From assembly GCA_015485015.1 (NCBI GenBank), contig WFUK01000114.1:1-5544 (forward strand): a stretch of 5,544 nt of DNA, given 5' to 3'. Shown here piece after piece: positions 4,094 to 5,544 of this stretch (its first letter is position 1; each line of letters opens with the position of its first letter). The DNA is from Paracoccaceae bacterium (GTDB lineage: Bacteria > Pseudomonadota > Alphaproteobacteria > Rhodobacterales > Rhodobacteraceae). The position numbers and the translations under genes are program-made. Under the pieces are notes generated by a model that was given only the letters and a program-made list of their open reading frames with translations, was not told where the DNA came from and ran no database searches.

Positions 4094-5544
4094 ATGATAC
4101 GCGTAATACATAAATATATAGGCCTGTTTGCCTCGATCCTGCTGCTGGTTCTGGCCCTGAGCGGGGTGGCGCTTTCAGTCGTTCCGGCATGGGAAAAATT
4201 AAAGGCCCCTGCCTTGAACGAAACCCAGCTGACCGTGGGGGAATTGGCCGCACGCATTGCGGTGCATTACCCCGAGGTCGAGCAAATCCGCCGCGCGCCT
4301 TCAGGGCGGATCACGGCCTATTATTACGCCGATGATCAGCCCGGCGCGGTGGTGGTAGACCCCGCCACGGGCGAAGGCTTGTCAAATTACGAATTCTCGC
4401 CGGTGGTGCGCTGGTTAAGATATCTGCACCGCTCGCTTTTGCTGGGCGACGGGGGCCGCATTGCCATGGCCGTGGGCGCGGCGGCTTTGCTGCTTCTGTC
4501 AATTTCCGGCGCGCTTTTGATCGCTCGCCGCATGGGGGGCTGGCGCAAGGTTTTTGCCCCTGCGCGCGGCACGCTGTCTAACCGTTTGCATGTGCAGGCG
4601 GGGCGGTTGTCTATTGTCGGGCTGCTGCTCACAACGCTCACCGCTGTTTATCTGGCTTTGGGGACTTTTGAAATTTTACCACAAGATTCGGCCCGCCCGG
4701 TCTTTCCGGCTGAAGTCAGCGGCGAAATGGGCCTTGGCCCTGCCGATATGCAGGCCCTGAATCAGGTGCCGGTAACCCGGCTGCGCAGCCTGACCTTCCC
4801 CTATGCCGATGATCCAACCGATGTTTTTACCCTGACCACGGATCAGGGCGAGGGCTATATTGACCAAGGCACCGGCAAAATGCTGGCTTGGGATGATGCC
4901 AGCACCTTGCAGAAAGTTAACGAATTCATCTACCTGCTGCATACTGGCGAAGGCGCGTGGTTCTGGGGGCTGGTGATCGGGCTGCTGGTGCTTGGCGCGC
5001 CGGTGCTGGCCGCTACCGGTTTGATCATGTGGTGGAAAGCCCGCCTTGCGCGGCCCGCCTTGCCCAAAGGGGTACCTGCGCAAAAGGCCGATATCATTCT
5101 TCTTGTGGGCTCTGAAGGGGGCAGCACATGGGGCTTTGCCGGCACGCTGATGAGCGGGCTGATCGCCAAGGGCCACGGGGTTCATGCGGCGCCCATGTCG
5201 CGCTTTACCCCTGATAAATATAGCCATGCCAAGCAAATCATTGTGCTGGCCGCCACCTATGGCAATGGTGAGCCGCCCGCTTCGGCCAAGGGGTTTCTTG
5301 ACAGGCTGGCGGCGCTCAAGGCTGCCCCTGCCGCCAAGCTCTCGGTCCTCGGCTTCGGGGATCGCCAATTTCCCGAATATTGCGCCTATGCCAAAGACAT
5401 CGTGGCGCAGGTCGAGGAAATCGGCTGGAAAACCCTGCTGCCGCTGGACACCGTAGACCAACAATCCCCGCAGGATTTTGGCCGCTGGGGCAAGGCGCTG
5501 GGGGAAGCCCTCGGGCATGAGCTGGAGCTGGCCCATGTGCCGGT
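4094..5544 (+). CDS. PepSY-associated membrane protein fused to flavodoxin domain (3' end outside window)
   Basis: Inner-membrane reductase, 483 residues visible with no stop. TM1 about 8-30; a periplasmic PepSY-like segment about 46-100; TM2 about 122-144; cytosolic loop with RRMGGWRK; TM3 about 168-192; a second periplasmic segment about 193-286; TM4 about 287-314, followed by basic WWKARLAR. Histidines stand at the membrane edges as in PepSY_TM proteins: His6, His112 (LHRSLLLG), His166 (RLHVQAG) and His283 (LLHTGEG), plausible haem ligands. From about 332 a flavodoxin-like domain follows: FMN-phosphate loop GSEGGSTWG (339-347), ATYGNGEPP (387-395) and LGFGDRQFPEYCAYAK (419-434), all CysJ/P450-reductase-like. 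Relatives usually continue into an FAD/NADPH reductase module, which I expect beyond the window. Likely role: carry electrons from cytosolic flavins across the membrane to the periplasm, perhaps to the DUF2271 protein or ferric iron. Family and topology are well supported; the substrate is inferred. Confidence 0.9.
   Translation, partial: MIRVIHKYIGLFASILLLVLALSGVALSVVPAWEKLKAPALNETQLTVGELAARIAVHYPEVEQIRRAPSGRITAYYYADDQPGAVVVDPATGEGLSNYEFSPVVRWLRYLHRSLLLGDGGRIAMAVGAAALLLLSISGALLIARRMGGWRKVFAPARGTLSNRLHVQAGRLSIVGLLLTTLTAVYLALGTFEILPQDSARPVFPAEVSGEMGLGPADMQALNQVPVTRLRSLTFPYADDPTDVFTLTTDQGEGYIDQGTGKMLAWDDASTLQKVNEFIYLLHTGEGAWFWGLVIGLLVLGAPVLAATGLIMWWKARLARPALPKGVPAQKADIILLVGSEGGSTWGFAGTLMSGLIAKGHGVHAAPMSRFTPDKYSHAKQIIVLAATYGNGEPPASAKGFLDRLAALKAAPAAKLSVLGFGDRQFPEYCAYAKDIVAQVEEIGWKTLLPLDTVDQQSPQDFGRWGKALGEALGHELELAHVP

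Noticed and set aside
4676..5536. Long minus-strand open frame (286 codons) opposite the reductase gene
   Set aside because: It is antisense to the PepSY_TM and flavodoxin motifs, encodes a low-complexity Gly/Gln/His-rich product with no known domain, and is best explained as a shadow of GC-rich codon use.
1..5544. tRNA/rRNA genes, CRISPR arrays, insertion sequences, riboswitches
   Set aside because: No repeat-spacer pattern, transposase, terminal inverted repeats or cloverleaf-like sequence was seen; the intergenic regions are too short and lack recognisable riboswitch cores.

Overview
The window looks like chromosomal DNA of a Gram-negative alphaproteobacterium, probably of the Rhodobacterales. 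The base composition is moderately GC-rich, the valyl-tRNA synthetase C-terminus resembles that group, and the secreted proteins carry Sec signal peptides ending in A-M-A. The taxonomic call rests on recall of protein families, not on a search.

Layout: (1) 3-869, plus strand, the C-terminal third of valyl-tRNA synthetase (valS), a housekeeping gene cut by the window start. (2) 924-2905, minus strand, a two-component system: an OmpR-type response regulator (2246-2905) followed by a membrane histidine kinase (924-2249), overlapping by ATGA. valS and the kinase converge across 54 bases with no clear terminator. (3) 2906-3042, a divergent regulatory region. (4) 3043-3393, plus strand, a small, very acidic periplasmic PepSY-domain protein with a GTG start. 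(5) 3394-3604, a second non-coding region. (6) 3605-4066, a periplasmic DUF2271 protein. (7) 4094-5544 and beyond, a PepSY-associated four-helix membrane protein fused to a cytosolic flavodoxin domain, cut by the window end.

The second half reads as one locus: a sensor/regulator pair facing secreted and membrane redox proteins. I infer that the fusion protein moves electrons from cytosolic flavin (FMN in the flavodoxin domain, probably fed by an FAD/NADPH reductase domain beyond the window) through haems held by conserved histidines in the membrane to the periplasm. The DUF2271 protein is a plausible partner: it carries an N-x-x-T-G-A-S segment resembling the ApbE flavinylation motif, so it may hold covalent FMN. 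The small PepSY protein may sense or bind a cation and tune the kinase. Iron or another metal is the most likely signal or substrate, but nothing in the sequence proves it.

Both non-coding regions carry an inverted pair of CTGACG/CGTCAG half-sites. The gaps are 27 and 37 bases, a difference of about one helical turn. These pairs are the best candidate operators linking the regulator to both plus-strand transcription units.
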